Made by a program: the position numbers and the translations under genes. A DNA stretch of 64,000 nt. Source: DATMNR01 sp963702765 (GTDB lineage: Bacteria; Chloroflexota; Ktedonobacteria; Ktedonobacterales; Ktedonobacteraceae). The notes beneath the pieces are model-generated. The model made no database searches. It was not told where the DNA came from and was given only the letters and a program-made list of their open reading frames with translations. Below, piece after piece: positions 27,309 to 37,322 of the stretch. The stretch is from contig CAVPEB010000014.1 of the NCBI GenBank assembly GCA_963702765.1, forward strand, positions 35,485 through 99,484, read 5' to 3'. Each line of letters opens with the position of its first letter. Positions within the stretch are counted from its first letter, which is position 1.

Positions 27309-28322
27309 CTACGATTTCAATGTATATACAGGACGTAAGCCAAAGCGCAGGTCAATTGTTGCCAGATTGAGTTGTTTCTGCTGTGCCAGATGCAGGATCT
27401 GTTGGAGTTCGATCAATCGATTATCCAATGGATTAGTACCATCAGCACTGCCCAGATACGCTAACCAGCCTTTTGAACTTACGACGATGAATGACCCATG
27501 CCCCCCTTGACTAGGTATTACACCATAGCGCAGCGTAAATGGAGGCACTCCAGACATATGCTGAAGTCCTGTATTAAGCTGCATCGCAAATGCTATATCG
27601 GCTGCATTCAACAAGGTTCCAGGATGTATCTGCTGCGCTACGCCTTTGCTCACATCCATGACTATCACCAGACGATCTGCGCCTGAAGTATCACTAGCAG
27701 GCGCAATAACTACTCCTTTGTTATCAACACTGAACGTTCCGTGCTGAGTCTTCCAGAGTATTACAGGCGTCCTCTCCACCACATCGATAACCACCAGGTT
27801 TGGCAACTGCTTTGAAATGTTTACCGAGTCTACCATTGGTAGAGCCTCAATCCGTGTCGTTAGATCGCCTGCATCTAATAGAAAAATGTTCTGCCCCTGG
27901 ATACCCATTTCCTGGATATCGCTCACCAACCTGGTGTTCTGTGTACCCATAATATCAATCTGATAAATCTGGAAGTTACTACTGCTCAGTGCAAAACATA
28001 CCCCGACAATACCTATCGCGAACAGCACAACCATTGTCAACATTCTTCGCCAGAAGCCTAGACTTCTCGCTTTCTGCCGACCACTGCGCACGGGTATATT
28101 GGCAGAATGAAGTTGTCGCGGCATTGGACGAACGATGCGAACCTGGCCTTCAGATGCTGGCACTCCTGTCTGAGCAAGCGTACGCTTCATCATCCTACTC
28201 CTTGTTCGAGGTTCCACATTTACATTCCGCTTATGCGCATGCCGATCAGCCCAGCGCTTTGGCTGCGCGATTTCCCCCGGTATACTGACAACCCTTCTGC
28301 GAGTTTTCGTTTTTTGCTCCAT
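27309..28322 (-). CDS. ftsQ: Cell division protein FtsQ (POTRA domain)
   Basis: FtsQ links the cytoplasmic and periplasmic parts of the divisome. The 337-residue protein has a long basic cytoplasmic N-terminus of about 90 residues, one membrane helix (MLTMVVLFAIGIVGVCFAL), the POTRA domain (FQIYQIDIMGTQNT...IFLLDAGDLTTRIEALPMVDSVNI) and the beta domain with VVERTPVILW. The N-terminal extension is longer than in most FtsQ proteins. It starts two bases after the murB stop codon. Confidence 0.9.
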   Translation of the reverse strand: MEQKTKTRRRVVSIPGEIAQPKRWADRHAHKRNVNVEPRTRSRMMKRTLAQTGVPASEGQVRIVRPMPRQLHSANIPVRSGRQKARSLGFWRRMLTMVVLFAIGIVGVCFALSSSNFQIYQIDIMGTQNTRLVSDIQEMGIQGQNIFLLDAGDLTTRIEALPMVDSVNISKQLPNLVVIDVVERTPVILWKTQHGTFSVDNKGVVIAPASDTSGADRLVIVMDVSKGVAQQIHPGTLLNAADIAFAMQLNTGLQHMSGVPPFTLRYGVIPSQGGHGSFIVVSSKGWLAYLGSADGTNPLDNRLIELQQILHLAQQKQLNLATIDLRFGLRPVYTLKS

Positions 28323-28324
28323 GA

Positions 28325-29350
28325 TTACTTCCCCCAGTCTCCTCGCAACTCGACCTCCAACTCCAAATCTACCCCAAACTGGTCGTGTACGCTGTTGCGA
28401 GCTTCAACTATCAAAGCTATGACGTCGGCTGCACTGGCTCCGCCTAAGTTGATAAAAAAGTTAGCATGGCGTTGTGAAATCTGTGCCTTACCGTGTGTTC
28501 TGCCCTTCAAGCCTGCCTGGTCAATCAAACGCCCCGCGAAATCACCCGGAGGATTCTTAAAGACTGAACCGGCGCTCTTCTGTACAGGCTGAGTCGTCTT
28601 GCGATGTTGCTTATATTCTTCAATCGTTGTGCGTAACTTTTCAGGGTCTTCCTTATGTAAACGAATCCCCAGCTGTACAATGATTTCACTCGGCTCAATC
28701 AAACCCCGTGAAGGAACGATTGGATATCCCTGTGCGTCGAAATCAATGTGCCTGCTCTCGCGAAAACGGCTATGACGGTAACTCAAATCAATTTCATCAT
28801 GCAAGTATCGTCGCAAGAGTGGAATCGATACTCCGTCATGAGTTGTCATCGCACCACGAGCATCCAATACCTCGATCCACTCTAACACCTCACCGAGATC
28901 GCTGTTGTGCGCTCCTGCATTTGAAATCACTCCTCCACCAAGTGTTCCAGGTATACCTGGGCCAAACTCTAACCCTCCCCAACCCTGGGGAGCAAGCTCA
29001 TTCAAAAGGCGAGGCCAACTCACGCCTGCCTCTGCCACCAGAAGAGTTGTGCCATCACCTTGATCTTCAATGGTGTAATGATCGAGTACAATACGCGCTA
29101 CAATGCCTCGCACACCCGCATCAGCAAAGAGGATATTCGTGCCGTTTCCCACCAGCAGCAACGGCCACTGCTCCTCGATACACATGTTCACCAGATCAAT
29201 GAGTTCTCTTGACGTGTCGACTGAAATCCACACGTCGGCTGGTCCCCCTACCCCAAAAGTGCAATGCCGTGCCAATGGCTCGTTGAGGCGAATACGACTC
29301 TGAAAATATGGGTGCAGTTTTGTATAGATTGTCTGAGCATCAAACGTCAT
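28325..29350 (-). CDS. murB: UDP-N-acetylenolpyruvoylglucosamine reductase (MurB)
   Basis: MurB reduces UDP-GlcNAc-enolpyruvate to UDP-MurNAc with NADPH and FAD in the cytosol. The 341-residue protein has the FAD-binding elements NEPLARHCTFGVGGPAD, LLLVGNGTNILFAD and GLEFGPGIPGTLGGGVISNAGAH. The catalytic proton donor region KSAGSVFKNP is present, as is the closing GRTHGKAQISQRHANFFIN. It overlaps murC by four bases (ATGA), so translation is coupled. Confidence 0.97.
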   Translation of the reverse strand: MTFDAQTIYTKLHPYFQSRIRLNEPLARHCTFGVGGPADVWISVDTSRELIDLVNMCIEEQWPLLLVGNGTNILFADAGVRGIVARIVLDHYTIEDQGDGTTLLVAEAGVSWPRLLNELAPQGWGGLEFGPGIPGTLGGGVISNAGAHNSDLGEVLEWIEVLDARGAMTTHDGVSIPLLRRYLHDEIDLSYRHSRFRESRHIDFDAQGYPIVPSRGLIEPSEIIVQLGIRLHKEDPEKLRTTIEEYKQHRKTTQPVQKSAGSVFKNPPGDFAGRLIDQAGLKGRTHGKAQISQRHANFFINLGGASAADVIALIVEARNSVHDQFGVDLELEVELRGDWGK

Positions 29351-30888
29351 GATCGTTTCCTATGTTCTTGTAACAACGTCTCCGTTACAGCATAGATATC
29401 TCCCGCTCCCATCACAATTGCTACATCACCTGAGCGCAAAGTATTACCCAGTATTGCTGCCGTATTTTCAACATTCCCACTATAGATGACTCGTTTTTCC
29501 GACGACAAAAATGGCGGGCGCTTCATCATTGCTTCAACAAGTTTACGAGCATGTATAGAACCATCATCATGCTCACGCCCTGGAAAGATGTCAGCTATCA
29601 TCACGATGTCAGCATCGTCAAACGCTGTTAAAAATTGTTCAAAAAAAGTCTTCGTGCGACTATACATATGCGGTTGATATACCGCGATAACCCGCCGCCC
29701 TGGAAATCTTTGGCGAGCGGCCTCCAGAGTTGCTGAGATCGCCGTAGGATGGTGAGCATAGTCATCAACCAGGATGACATCTTGCATCGCCCCATTGGCC
29801 TCAAGCAGTCCTTCAAATCGGATCTCGAAACGCCTTCCAATTCCGCCAAAGTCTTCCAATGTATGGATAATAAGGTCGTCATGTATGCCGATACAACGCG
29901 CAGCAACCAGGGCTGCTAGGGCATTCTGAATATTGTATATTCCCGGTAACCGCAAATGGATGGTCGTATCCGCCAGGAATGCGTTCACTTCAGTTCCCTG
30001 AGATCGCACACGGAAACTTGTTTTTCCTGCTAACTCTATGTCATATGCTGTGTAATCAATCAATCTTCGAACATCAGCAGGCAGGCTAACGGCTTTTGTC
30101 ATTTCGGTATTCACATGTTCCTCAACTGCGTACATGAGAATTCGACCTGTCCAGTCACTCAACCGATCACGTAATTCGAGACAACCCGGACTATCCGCAT
30201 TCAGAATTAGAGTCGGTTGGATTGGCCACCCACCCTGCATATCCATCCCTCGAATAAAATGCTCAAAAGATTGTAGAAACGTTTCGTAGTCAGCAAAAAA
30301 CTCAGGATGTTCGAACTCGACCGATGTCACGATTACCAATCGGGGATGGTAGTTCCAGAAATTGTTATTGAACTCATCGGCTTCATTCACAAAGTACTGG
30401 CTTTTCCCTATACGATAATTTGCACTAAAGCCTGGAACGATCGCCCCTATCTCACAAGTTGGATCGAGTCCCGCTTCAACCAGCATGAGCGCGAGCATCG
30501 CCGTTGTTGTCCCTTTACCGTGAACGCCACTGACTGAAAACACTAACTTGCCTTGCATCCACATGCCCATCAACTCTTGCCACGTCATGGCAGGCATGCC
30601 GCTTGTTTTTGCTGCTACTAATTCAGGATTATCAGGATTGAATGCTACAATTGCGGGCACATAAATCAAAGCATCAGCATGCGCAAGATGTGCCGGGCTA
30701 TGCCCAATCTCTACAGACACCCCTTTTTGCACGAGCATACCAGTCGTAGCTGATGCAGATTGGTCGCATCCACTGATTACGGCACCTTCTTGAAGCGCCA
30801 TCTGCGCCACTGCTGAAATGCCCTGACCTCCAATGCCCATGAAGTGCAAGTGAGCGTCTTTCAATTGTTCAAATCCTGCAATGTTCAT
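29347..30888 (-). CDS. murC: UDP-N-acetylmuramate--L-alanine ligase (MurC)
   Basis: MurC adds L-alanine to UDP-MurNAc using ATP. The 513-residue protein has the N-terminal nucleotide motif HLHFMGIGGQGISAVAQMA, the ATP-binding FSVSGVHGKGTTTAML, the central INEADEFNNNF acidic segment and the ligase-family DDYAHHPTAISATLEAAR. ATG 30888 overlaps the murG stop (ATGA); the frame remains open to 30999 inside murG, but that part is not MurC-like. In place of the common HGKTTT, this protein reads HGKGTTT, which keeps the lysine. Confidence 0.95.
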   Translation of the reverse strand: MNIAGFEQLKDAHLHFMGIGGQGISAVAQMALQEGAVISGCDQSASATTGMLVQKGVSVEIGHSPAHLAHADALIYVPAIVAFNPDNPELVAAKTSGMPAMTWQELMGMWMQGKLVFSVSGVHGKGTTTAMLALMLVEAGLDPTCEIGAIVPGFSANYRIGKSQYFVNEADEFNNNFWNYHPRLVIVTSVEFEHPEFFADYETFLQSFEHFIRGMDMQGGWPIQPTLILNADSPGCLELRDRLSDWTGRILMYAVEEHVNTEMTKAVSLPADVRRLIDYTAYDIELAGKTSFRVRSQGTEVNAFLADTTIHLRLPGIYNIQNALAALVAARCIGIHDDLIIHTLEDFGGIGRRFEIRFEGLLEANGAMQDVILVDDYAHHPTAISATLEAARQRFPGRRVIAVYQPHMYSRTKTFFEQFLTAFDDADIVMIADIFPGREHDDGSIHARKLVEAMMKRPPFLSSEKRVIYSGNVENTAAILGNTLRSGDVAIVMGAGDIYAVTETLLQEHRKRS

Positions 30889-32003
30889 CGCGCAATTTTT
30901 ACCAACTCTGCTGTGATCTCTTGCGTTGCTTGTGGCTTCGCAAATGAGTTCGAAGCTGCTGCCATGGCTTCTAAACGGGTAGAAGATGACAGTATGCATT
31001 TCACTCGTTCTACAAGTTCCCGCGACTTCAGATCGTGATCTTTGATCACTTCAGCCGCAGCCTTACGCTCAAACATCTCCGCGTTCGCCTCTTGCGGAGA
31101 ACTTCCAATTGCCGGGGGTAACGGCACCAGTATGCTCGGTTTACCCAGCACGGCCAACTCACTCAATGTAGAAGCGCCTGAACGACAAAGTACGAGATCC
31201 GCTGCCTGCAACGCTAGCGGCATGTCCTCATTCAGGTAGGCTACCAATCGATAACGTTTTTTCAATGGCTCCTCAAGATGAGCCAATATGCTATTTGACA
31301 ACTCCCGTGTTTCGCTATACAACTCTTTGCCGCTGATCTGTAGCACCTGGCAGTGAGCTAACAGATCAGGCAGTGCCTCACATACGATTTGATTCAGGTG
31401 CCTCGCGCCCTGGCTGCCACCAGTGACAAGTAATAACGGTTCCTGTTCCTCAAATTCTAACGTCTTACGCGCCTCCTGGGGTGCAGTCTGGCGAGCATCC
31501 AGCATTGCCTGACGTATCGGGTTACCCAGTTGCAACGTCTTATGTGCCGGGAAAAAGGCCAGCGAGTCAGCAAATGCCACTGAGATGCGCGTTGCCATCG
31601 GCGCAACCAGTTTATTCGACAGATTAGGCGGCACATCCTGCTGGTGCATGAAAAGCGGCACTCGATTAAGACGCGCAGCCAATCCCGCAGGGACAGCCAC
31701 ATATCCCCCGCTTGTAAAAACTACTTGCGGACGAAACTTCCTTACAATGCCTATTGCCTGTATCATGCCCATAGGTACACGTATCACTCCCCTAATAGTC
31801 TGCCAAGAGATATATCTCCGCAGCCTGCCAGCTTTTATAGTAGCCAGGCGAATTCCAGCCGCTGGAACGATGACTGTTTCCAGCCCATCGTCACTTCCCA
31901 GAAACATGATTTCCGCCTGATATTTTTCTCTTAGTTGTGTTGCTATCGCCAGGGCTGGATAGATATGACCACCAGTTCCTCCACCCGATACTAGCACTCG
32001 CAT
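30885..32003 (-). CDS. murG: UDP-GlcNAc--lipid I GlcNAc transferase (MurG)
   Basis: MurG is the membrane-associated glycosyltransferase that converts lipid I to lipid II. The 372-residue GT-B protein opens with MRVLVSGGGTGGHIYPALAIA (the G-loop). It also has VVFTSGGYVAVPAG, the second glycine loop LLVTGGSQGARHLN and the nucleotide-binding ADLVLCRSGASTLSELAVLGKPSILVP region. Length and motif order are standard. It lies between ftsW and murC, with a four-base overlap with murC. Confidence 0.97.
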   Translation of the reverse strand: MRVLVSGGGTGGHIYPALAIATQLREKYQAEIMFLGSDDGLETVIVPAAGIRLATIKAGRLRRYISWQTIRGVIRVPMGMIQAIGIVRKFRPQVVFTSGGYVAVPAGLAARLNRVPLFMHQQDVPPNLSNKLVAPMATRISVAFADSLAFFPAHKTLQLGNPIRQAMLDARQTAPQEARKTLEFEEQEPLLLVTGGSQGARHLNQIVCEALPDLLAHCQVLQISGKELYSETRELSNSILAHLEEPLKKRYRLVAYLNEDMPLALQAADLVLCRSGASTLSELAVLGKPSILVPLPPAIGSSPQEANAEMFERKAAAEVIKDHDLKSRELVERVKCILSSSTRLEAMAAASNSFAKPQATQEITAELVKIAR

Positions 32004-32034
32004 ACAATTCTCGATCGTTCTCTATTATTCAAAG

Positions 32035-33651
32035 CTAAAACTGCTGTGTAGATGTGATATATCTCGCCCCAACACGCTTTTTGTGCAGTGCGAGGGCCGG
32101 AGCCTCCGGCTCCTGAATATAGCGCGAAATGTTGAGTAAGACACCTACAGCAGCCAGTGAAACAACAAGTGATGATCCGCCGAAGCTGATAAAAGGCAAC
32201 GGCACACCTGTATAAGGAATTGTTCCTGTATTCGCTCCAATGTTGATCATTGCTTGTAATATCAACCATGTTGTGATACCAGTTGCCAGAAGCGATCCAT
32301 ATAGATCAGGAGTACGCCTGGCAATGCGGAACCCCCGAAAAGCTAAAATCGAAAAGAGCACTACGATTACAGCACAGCCAATAAAGCCCAACTCTTCACC
32401 AATGATTGGGAAGATCGAGTCGGTAAAAGGGAATGGTAGATAGCCAGTCTTTTGACGACTATTTCCTAACCCTAAGCCGAACCATCCTCCCGACCCCAAT
32501 GCCAGCAATGCCTGATACAGTTGCAGGTTAATGCCTGTCACATCCTTAAAAGGATTCATAAAGCCCGCTATACGATAAAAACGATAACTACTAAACGCTT
32601 CTTTTAAGAAAATCAATCCACCACATGCCATTGCCAACAAGAACTGCGTAATATTAGCACCTGCTGAAAAGAACATGGCTGTCGCAAATCCCGCAATAAT
32701 AATCGCAGTTCCAAGATCATTCTCCAGCAAGACCAGGCCGAGAACTACACCTACAAGAATAATGAACGGCACCAGACCATAAAGAAATGTGCCTACCTGA
32801 TCTCCTTTACGCGCTAGCCAATCGGCGATATAGAGAGCAAGCACCAATTTGGTTAATTCGCTTGGCTCAAATGAAAAAAACGAGCCAAAAGATAACCAGC
32901 GCGATGCGCCGTACACATTTACACCAAACTTCAGAACAATTACCAGTAATGGCAGAATAATCAACATCCCGACTAACGAGAAACGCCGCCACAGGCGATA
33001 ATCAACTCGTAACGTAAGCAGCATCGCCACAACTCCAAGGATCGTCCACATCAGTTCACGCTGGAAATAGTACGATGCATCACCCTGATCTCTTGCCGCT
33101 TGAAAAGAGCTTGCGCTATAAACGGTTACGATGCCGATACATAATAACGCCAACACCATGATTAATAGCCAGGCGTCAACCTTACCTGCCACACGCGGCA
33201 GGCGCATTTCTAGCGTGTTAAGTTTCTCCTGCTCTTCTTCAGTGACGGCCTGCACTGTCGCTGCGCGTTTCTTTGTCTCCTGCGCCGTCTTCTCCTGGCG
33301 TTCAACCTGAGAAGGTTTACTCTGCGCTTGCGCACGCCAGTCAGCTGTTAACCCACTCCGTTGCTTTTTCACATTGGTAGCCATTCCCACATTCAGTATG
33401 GCACGGTTCTGATTCAAGCGAGGAAGACGCTTGCGTGATATGCCAGCATTCATCAATTTTTCTTCAGACGCAAAACGCGCTCGTGATTTTGATGCTTTGC
33501 TACCTCGCGATTTTGCCCCTTGCGCTACTGAACTACGTTTTTCTTCCGCAGATTGCAATGCCGGTGAACGCACATAGGAACCTGAAGGCTCGTTTACATT
33601 CGGCCTTTGCTGCCTTCCCCTATTTGGTTGTCTTCGAACATCGCGGGACAT
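32035..33651 (-). CDS. ftsW: FtsW/RodA/SpoVE family lipid II polymerase, with long basic N-terminal extension
   Basis: SEDS proteins polymerise glycan strands together with a class B PBP. After ~165 residues of Lys/Arg/Gln-rich disordered sequence come about ten membrane helices with the family motifs VTVYSASSF, KFGVNVYGASRWLSFG, FEPSELTKL, LLENDLGTA and the closing GTIPYTGVPLPFISFGGSS. The N-terminal extension is unusual, since most FtsW proteins have under 50 residues before the first helix. Its position between the PBP gene and murG supports the septal FtsW role. Confidence 0.94.
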   Translation of the reverse strand: MSRDVRRQPNRGRQQRPNVNEPSGSYVRSPALQSAEEKRSSVAQGAKSRGSKASKSRARFASEEKLMNAGISRKRLPRLNQNRAILNVGMATNVKKQRSGLTADWRAQAQSKPSQVERQEKTAQETKKRAATVQAVTEEEQEKLNTLEMRLPRVAGKVDAWLLIMVLALLCIGIVTVYSASSFQAARDQGDASYYFQRELMWTILGVVAMLLTLRVDYRLWRRFSLVGMLIILPLLVIVLKFGVNVYGASRWLSFGSFFSFEPSELTKLVLALYIADWLARKGDQVGTFLYGLVPFIILVGVVLGLVLLENDLGTAIIIAGFATAMFFSAGANITQFLLAMACGGLIFLKEAFSSYRFYRIAGFMNPFKDVTGINLQLYQALLALGSGGWFGLGLGNSRQKTGYLPFPFTDSIFPIIGEELGFIGCAVIVVLFSILAFRGFRIARRTPDLYGSLLATGITTWLILQAMINIGANTGTIPYTGVPLPFISFGGSSLVVSLAAVGVLLNISRYIQEPEAPALALHKKRVGARYITSTQQF

Positions 33652-33826
33652 ATAAGCTCAGTTCCTGTTTATTGGGATTCAGGAGCCTATTGGTCTCTTT
33701 CAATCCCAGATTTCAAACGTTCTCCGAATTAGATGCCTTTCAGGCTTGACATAGAACAATTTTTCTAGTACACTTGTTCTTGTAGCTGAGTAGCTGAAGT
33801 TTGATTTATCTCTCTCTATTACATAC

Positions 33827-35587
33827 CTATTGCGCCTGGTCAGGCGGAACAGAGTAATACCACATCAGTTGTTGCGCAATCGTTTTCCAGAGCGGAGCCG
33901 CCGCAGTACTGCCATAGATAGCCTTCTGAGGACGATCTATTTTCACGAGAATCACGAACTGTGGATTCGAAGCAGGAATAAAACCTGCCACCGAAGCCTC
34001 GGTTTGATCAGCAGAGATGCCCTGGGTTGTAGCGGTGCCAGTTTTGGCAGCTACGCTGTAACCCGGAACTTGAGCCAGTTGTGCAGAACCATAGTGCGCT
34101 GCTTGGGTGAGCATCCCTGTTAATAATTGCGCGGCATGAGCACTAATCACTCGTCGCTCGATCCTTGGTTGTGTTGTCACTACCTTTCCATTCATATCGA
34201 TCTTTGAAACCAGGTAAGGGTACATCATCACTCCGCCGTTTGCAGTCGCTTCATATGCCATTGCAACCTGCAATGGCGTTGCCAGAATGCTTTGTCCAAA
34301 AGCCTGGCGTGTCAAATCACTTATTGTCCAGTTCGGATCATTTGGCGACAGGTACACTCCTGCCTCTTCTGGTCCGTCAATGTTCGTGCGTTGTCCAAAT
34401 CCAAAACGCGCTAAGTAAGGATAGTAACGATTAGCCCCAAGAATATCGTGCGCTACATGTGCCGCTCCCACATTAGCTGAGTGTATAAGCACCTGCGTCA
34501 TTGTTTCCGTGCCATACGCTTTGTATTCCCAGTTACACACTTCAGGCGCATCGGTAAATGCCAAACATCCAGGATCGTTAAGCGTAGTATCGGGAGTAAT
34601 CATCCCTTGATCAAGGGCAGCGGCCATAGTGACCATCTTCATCGTTGAACCTGGCTCGTATCCACAGTACAGAGCAGGATTGAAGTACACATCTTCACTC
34701 CCAAGACATCCCTGCAAAGAAGCATACTGTCCATAATTATTTGGATCGAATGTAGGCGCACCTGCCATTGCGACTACCGCGCCAGTATGTGCATTAATGA
34801 CCACTACCGTCCCACTCTGAGCCTGCAAATTCTTCACCGTATCCGCCAGGGCCGTTGATACCATGTACTCAACCGAACTATCGATAGTCAACGTAAGGTT
34901 AGCTCCACTCACCGGAGGTTGTTCGTTGATTGAGCCTACATCCAGTGGATTGCCTTGCAAATCCTTCACCGCTGTGAAACTCCCAGGCTTGCCCTCCAAC
35001 AGAGCATCATACATGCCCTCAATCCCATAATTACCATGATTGTCTGCATCATTCTGCGTGACATACCCCAAAATTTGTGCAGCTAAAGTACCACCAGGGT
35101 AAGTGCGCCACGTTCGAGGTTCTAAAAACACATCTGGCAGTTGCAATGCACGCAACTGCTGACTTTGAGATGGATCGATACCAATTGCAATGCGTTCTGT
35201 ATACTGTCCACTTGCAAATGCTTCTTGGAGTTTTGCTAGCGATACCTTTGGCAACACCTGATGTAGGGTAGTAATTAACGCCTCCAAATCGCTTTGAGCG
35301 GCAGTGGGGTGATCCAAAGTGAACTGTAACGGCTCGACATAGACATCATCACGCATAACATTTGTTGCCAGGAGTTTCCCATTGATGTCATAGATCAGTC
35401 CTCGTGGCGCATCCAATATCAAGTTTTTAATGTGCTCGTCGCTGGCCTGTTGCGCCAGCTTGTATCCACTTTGTGATTGGAGTACTTGCCAGTAATACAG
35501 TCTTGCTAGCAAAATAGAGATACCAAGGCAGACTAGCAAGAAAATGAACATTTGCCGGTTACGCGCTCGCCGAAGTTGAATGTTCAT
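33827..35587 (-). CDS. ftsI: Class B penicillin-binding protein (FtsI/PBP2-type transpeptidase)
   Basis: This 586-residue septal transpeptidase has an N-terminal anchor helix (MFIFLLVCLGISILLARLYYW), the RGLIYDINGKLLATN start of the PBP dimerisation domain, and the three active-site motifs of penicillin-binding proteins: STMK with the nucleophile in GYEPGSTMKMVT, SAN in IHSANVGAAH, and KTGT in VAAKTGTAT. It would cross-link peptidoglycan outside the membrane and partner with FtsW, whose gene is next. There is no C-terminal PASTA domain. Confidence 0.95.
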   Translation of the reverse strand: MNIQLRRARNRQMFIFLLVCLGISILLARLYYWQVLQSQSGYKLAQQASDEHIKNLILDAPRGLIYDINGKLLATNVMRDDVYVEPLQFTLDHPTAAQSDLEALITTLHQVLPKVSLAKLQEAFASGQYTERIAIGIDPSQSQQLRALQLPDVFLEPRTWRTYPGGTLAAQILGYVTQNDADNHGNYGIEGMYDALLEGKPGSFTAVKDLQGNPLDVGSINEQPPVSGANLTLTIDSSVEYMVSTALADTVKNLQAQSGTVVVINAHTGAVVAMAGAPTFDPNNYGQYASLQGCLGSEDVYFNPALYCGYEPGSTMKMVTMAAALDQGMITPDTTLNDPGCLAFTDAPEVCNWEYKAYGTETMTQVLIHSANVGAAHVAHDILGANRYYPYLARFGFGQRTNIDGPEEAGVYLSPNDPNWTISDLTRQAFGQSILATPLQVAMAYEATANGGVMMYPYLVSKIDMNGKVVTTQPRIERRVISAHAAQLLTGMLTQAAHYGSAQLAQVPGYSVAAKTGTATTQGISADQTEASVAGFIPASNPQFVILVKIDRPQKAIYGSTAAAPLWKTIAQQLMWYYSVPPDQAQ

Positions 35588-35643
35588 CGCCTCACTCTCT
35601 TTCTCTGAACTATGCTAGCTCAACGGCGTTCCTCCTGTAGTAA

Positions 35644-36063
35644 TTATTTGCTATGACCAGCCTTTACCGGTAAAAGATGTGGTACAACCACTATAATCAC
35701 TGCGTTTGAGTCAGCGGGAGTCAGACCTAAAGACTTTGCGTGGTCGGCAATATAACCTGGCGATTCTTCATGGGCAATGGCATACAACAAATCTTGATCC
35801 TCGCGTTGAAGCGTGGTTTGCTGCCTCTGATACTCCTGAATCTGTTGATTCGCGGTAACCGCCTGACCCAACTGAGAAAGATAAAGTACAGCCATTAAGC
35901 CAATTAAGAGTACGCTGCAAATGCTTAAAGCTACAGGGCCTATGCGAAAAAAAAACGGGTGAAGTTGTCTGCGTCGTTTGGCAGCTTGAATAGGTTGTTT
36001 CGGTATTTCTTGACCACCTGATTGCTTTTTCAAGCTATTTTGATCTTTGTTGCGAAACTTCAT
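35644..36063 (-). CDS. FtsL/DivIC-like septum protein
   Basis: This 139-residue bitopic protein has a basic cytoplasmic head (QPIQAAKRRRQLHPFFF), one membrane helix (ALSICSVLLIGLMAVLYL), a short coiled coil rich in Gln (ANQQIQEYQRQQTTLQREDQDL) and a small extracellular domain ending with AKSLGLTPADSNAVIIVVVP. The YIADHAKSLGLTP segment is the pattern of FtsL/DivIC family proteins. It occupies ftsL's usual place between rsmH and ftsI. It is called by position and architecture, because the family is poorly conserved. Confidence 0.8.
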   Translation of the reverse strand: MKFRNKDQNSLKKQSGGQEIPKQPIQAAKRRRQLHPFFFRIGPVALSICSVLLIGLMAVLYLSQLGQAVTANQQIQEYQRQQTTLQREDQDLLYAIAHEESPGYIADHAKSLGLTPADSNAVIIVVVPHLLPVKAGHSK

Positions 36064-36216
36064 TCCTATTCCCTCACGCTAAAAGAGGCAACCGTTATGG
36101 CCTATCCAACAATCCAATATACAGGTGAGAAACAACTACCTGCACTGATTCCTACGAATAATCGTCCATACTTGCGTATCTCAATGCTATGCAGCGATTT
36201 CAAGACATGCGACGCA

Positions 36217-37191
36217 CTACGAGCCAACAACTATTTCAGCGGCCCGCAATTTGGCACTGCGGGCGCGGGGGTTATCCAAAATCTCCTGCTTCGATGGTGT
36301 CAGTGGCTTTGGTGTAAGTATGCGCAAGCTGGCTTTATGATTGCACACGCATACCGGTAAACCCGGTGGGCAAATGCAATCCATTGCTTCACGCCGCATA
36401 AATCCTTTCACCAATCGATCCTCCAACGAATGAAAAGAGATAATGACCATTCTTCCTCCATCCTCTCCTATATTCCCCGTCTTTCCTCTACGTAACACTT
36501 CCACTATTTGGGGGAGCGTAGTTTCCAGACGCTCCAATTCTGAATTCACCGCTATTCTTAGCGCTTGAAATACTCGTGTTGCAGGATGGATCATGCCAGG
36601 CTTATATGGCACTCCTGTCGAGGCTAACCGCGCTAATTGCGATGTGCGGGTAATCGGAGTATGCTCTCTTTCTCGCACAATTCGCCATGCAACCTGGCGT
36701 GATCGTGTCTCTTCGCCATACCGCCAGAAGATATCCGCCAGTTCCTGCTCACTTGCGTGATTGACCAGATCGGAAGCGGTTAGCTCCTGTGACTGATCAA
36801 GACGCATATCCAATGGGCCATCGGCACTGAACGAAAATCCCCGGTCTGGATCGCCCATCTGATACGATGAAAATCCAAGGTCCAACAATACGCCATCTAT
36901 AGAAGACACAAAACCGGCCTCGTCTACAATACGGGCCAGTTCAGCGAAGTTTCCATGTACCAGCACTAATCGCCCATTTTGCACTTCTTCAGCAAAGCTC
37001 TCTTTTACACTCTTCAGCGCCTGGGCATCGCTGTCAATACCCAGCACTCTTCCACCAGGATAAGATCGCTCAAGAAGAGCTTTTGTATGTCCTCCACCAC
37101 CTAAAGTCCCATCTATATACTGTCCGTTGGTTTGAGGCTGAAGAAAGTTCATTACTTCCTCCAGCATTACCGGGATGTGCCCTGTTTGCAT
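36217..37191 (-). CDS. rsmH: 16S rRNA (cytosine-1402 N4)-methyltransferase RsmH (MraW)
   Basis: RsmH N4-methylates C1402 of 16S rRNA using S-adenosylmethionine. The protein starts GHIPVMLEEVMNFLQP and has the SAM loop YIDGTLGGGGHTKALLE, then GVLLDLGFSSYQMGDPDRGFSF and the C-terminal IISFHSLEDRLVKGFMRRE and TPKPLTPSKQEILDNPRARSAKLRAAE. ATG 37191 fits the family start (324 residues); GTG 37218 would add nine residues. It is the second gene of the dcw cluster, separated from mraZ by a leader containing a degenerate 60-base tandem repeat. Confidence 0.96.
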   Translation of the reverse strand: MQTGHIPVMLEEVMNFLQPQTNGQYIDGTLGGGGHTKALLERSYPGGRVLGIDSDAQALKSVKESFAEEVQNGRLVLVHGNFAELARIVDEAGFVSSIDGVLLDLGFSSYQMGDPDRGFSFSADGPLDMRLDQSQELTASDLVNHASEQELADIFWRYGEETRSRQVAWRIVREREHTPITRTSQLARLASTGVPYKPGMIHPATRVFQALRIAVNSELERLETTLPQIVEVLRRGKTGNIGEDGGRMVIISFHSLEDRLVKGFMRREAMDCICPPGLPVCVCNHKASLRILTPKPLTPSKQEILDNPRARSAKLRAAEIVVGS

Positions 37192-37200
37192 GTATGTCCC

Positions 37201-37320
37201 AATCGATACAAACGCCACTACGAGTTAATAATGCGTATCGTGCATCGAAGAGTGTTACTAAATCGATGCAAACTTCGCTACGTGCTTACGCTTCGCTTCA
37301 TGCACCGAAAAATGTATTCT
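37201..37320. repeat. Degenerate 60-base tandem duplication between mraZ and rsmH
   Basis: Two adjacent 60-base units beginning AATCGATACAAAC (37201) and AATCGATGCAAAC (37261) match at many positions along their length (CTACG, TGCA-CGAA and TGT near the same offsets). They fill the mraZ-rsmH gap. The effect on rsmH expression is unknown. Confidence 0.5.
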
Positions 37321-37322
37321 AC

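Noticed and set aside
26757..29202. Long plus-strand frames opposite ftsA, ftsQ and murB
   Set aside because: They are antisense to conserved genes, with no ribosome sites or family motifs.
37201..37320. CRISPR-like spacing in the 60-base repeat
   Set aside because: There are only two degenerate units with no constant repeat/variable spacer structure and no cas genes.
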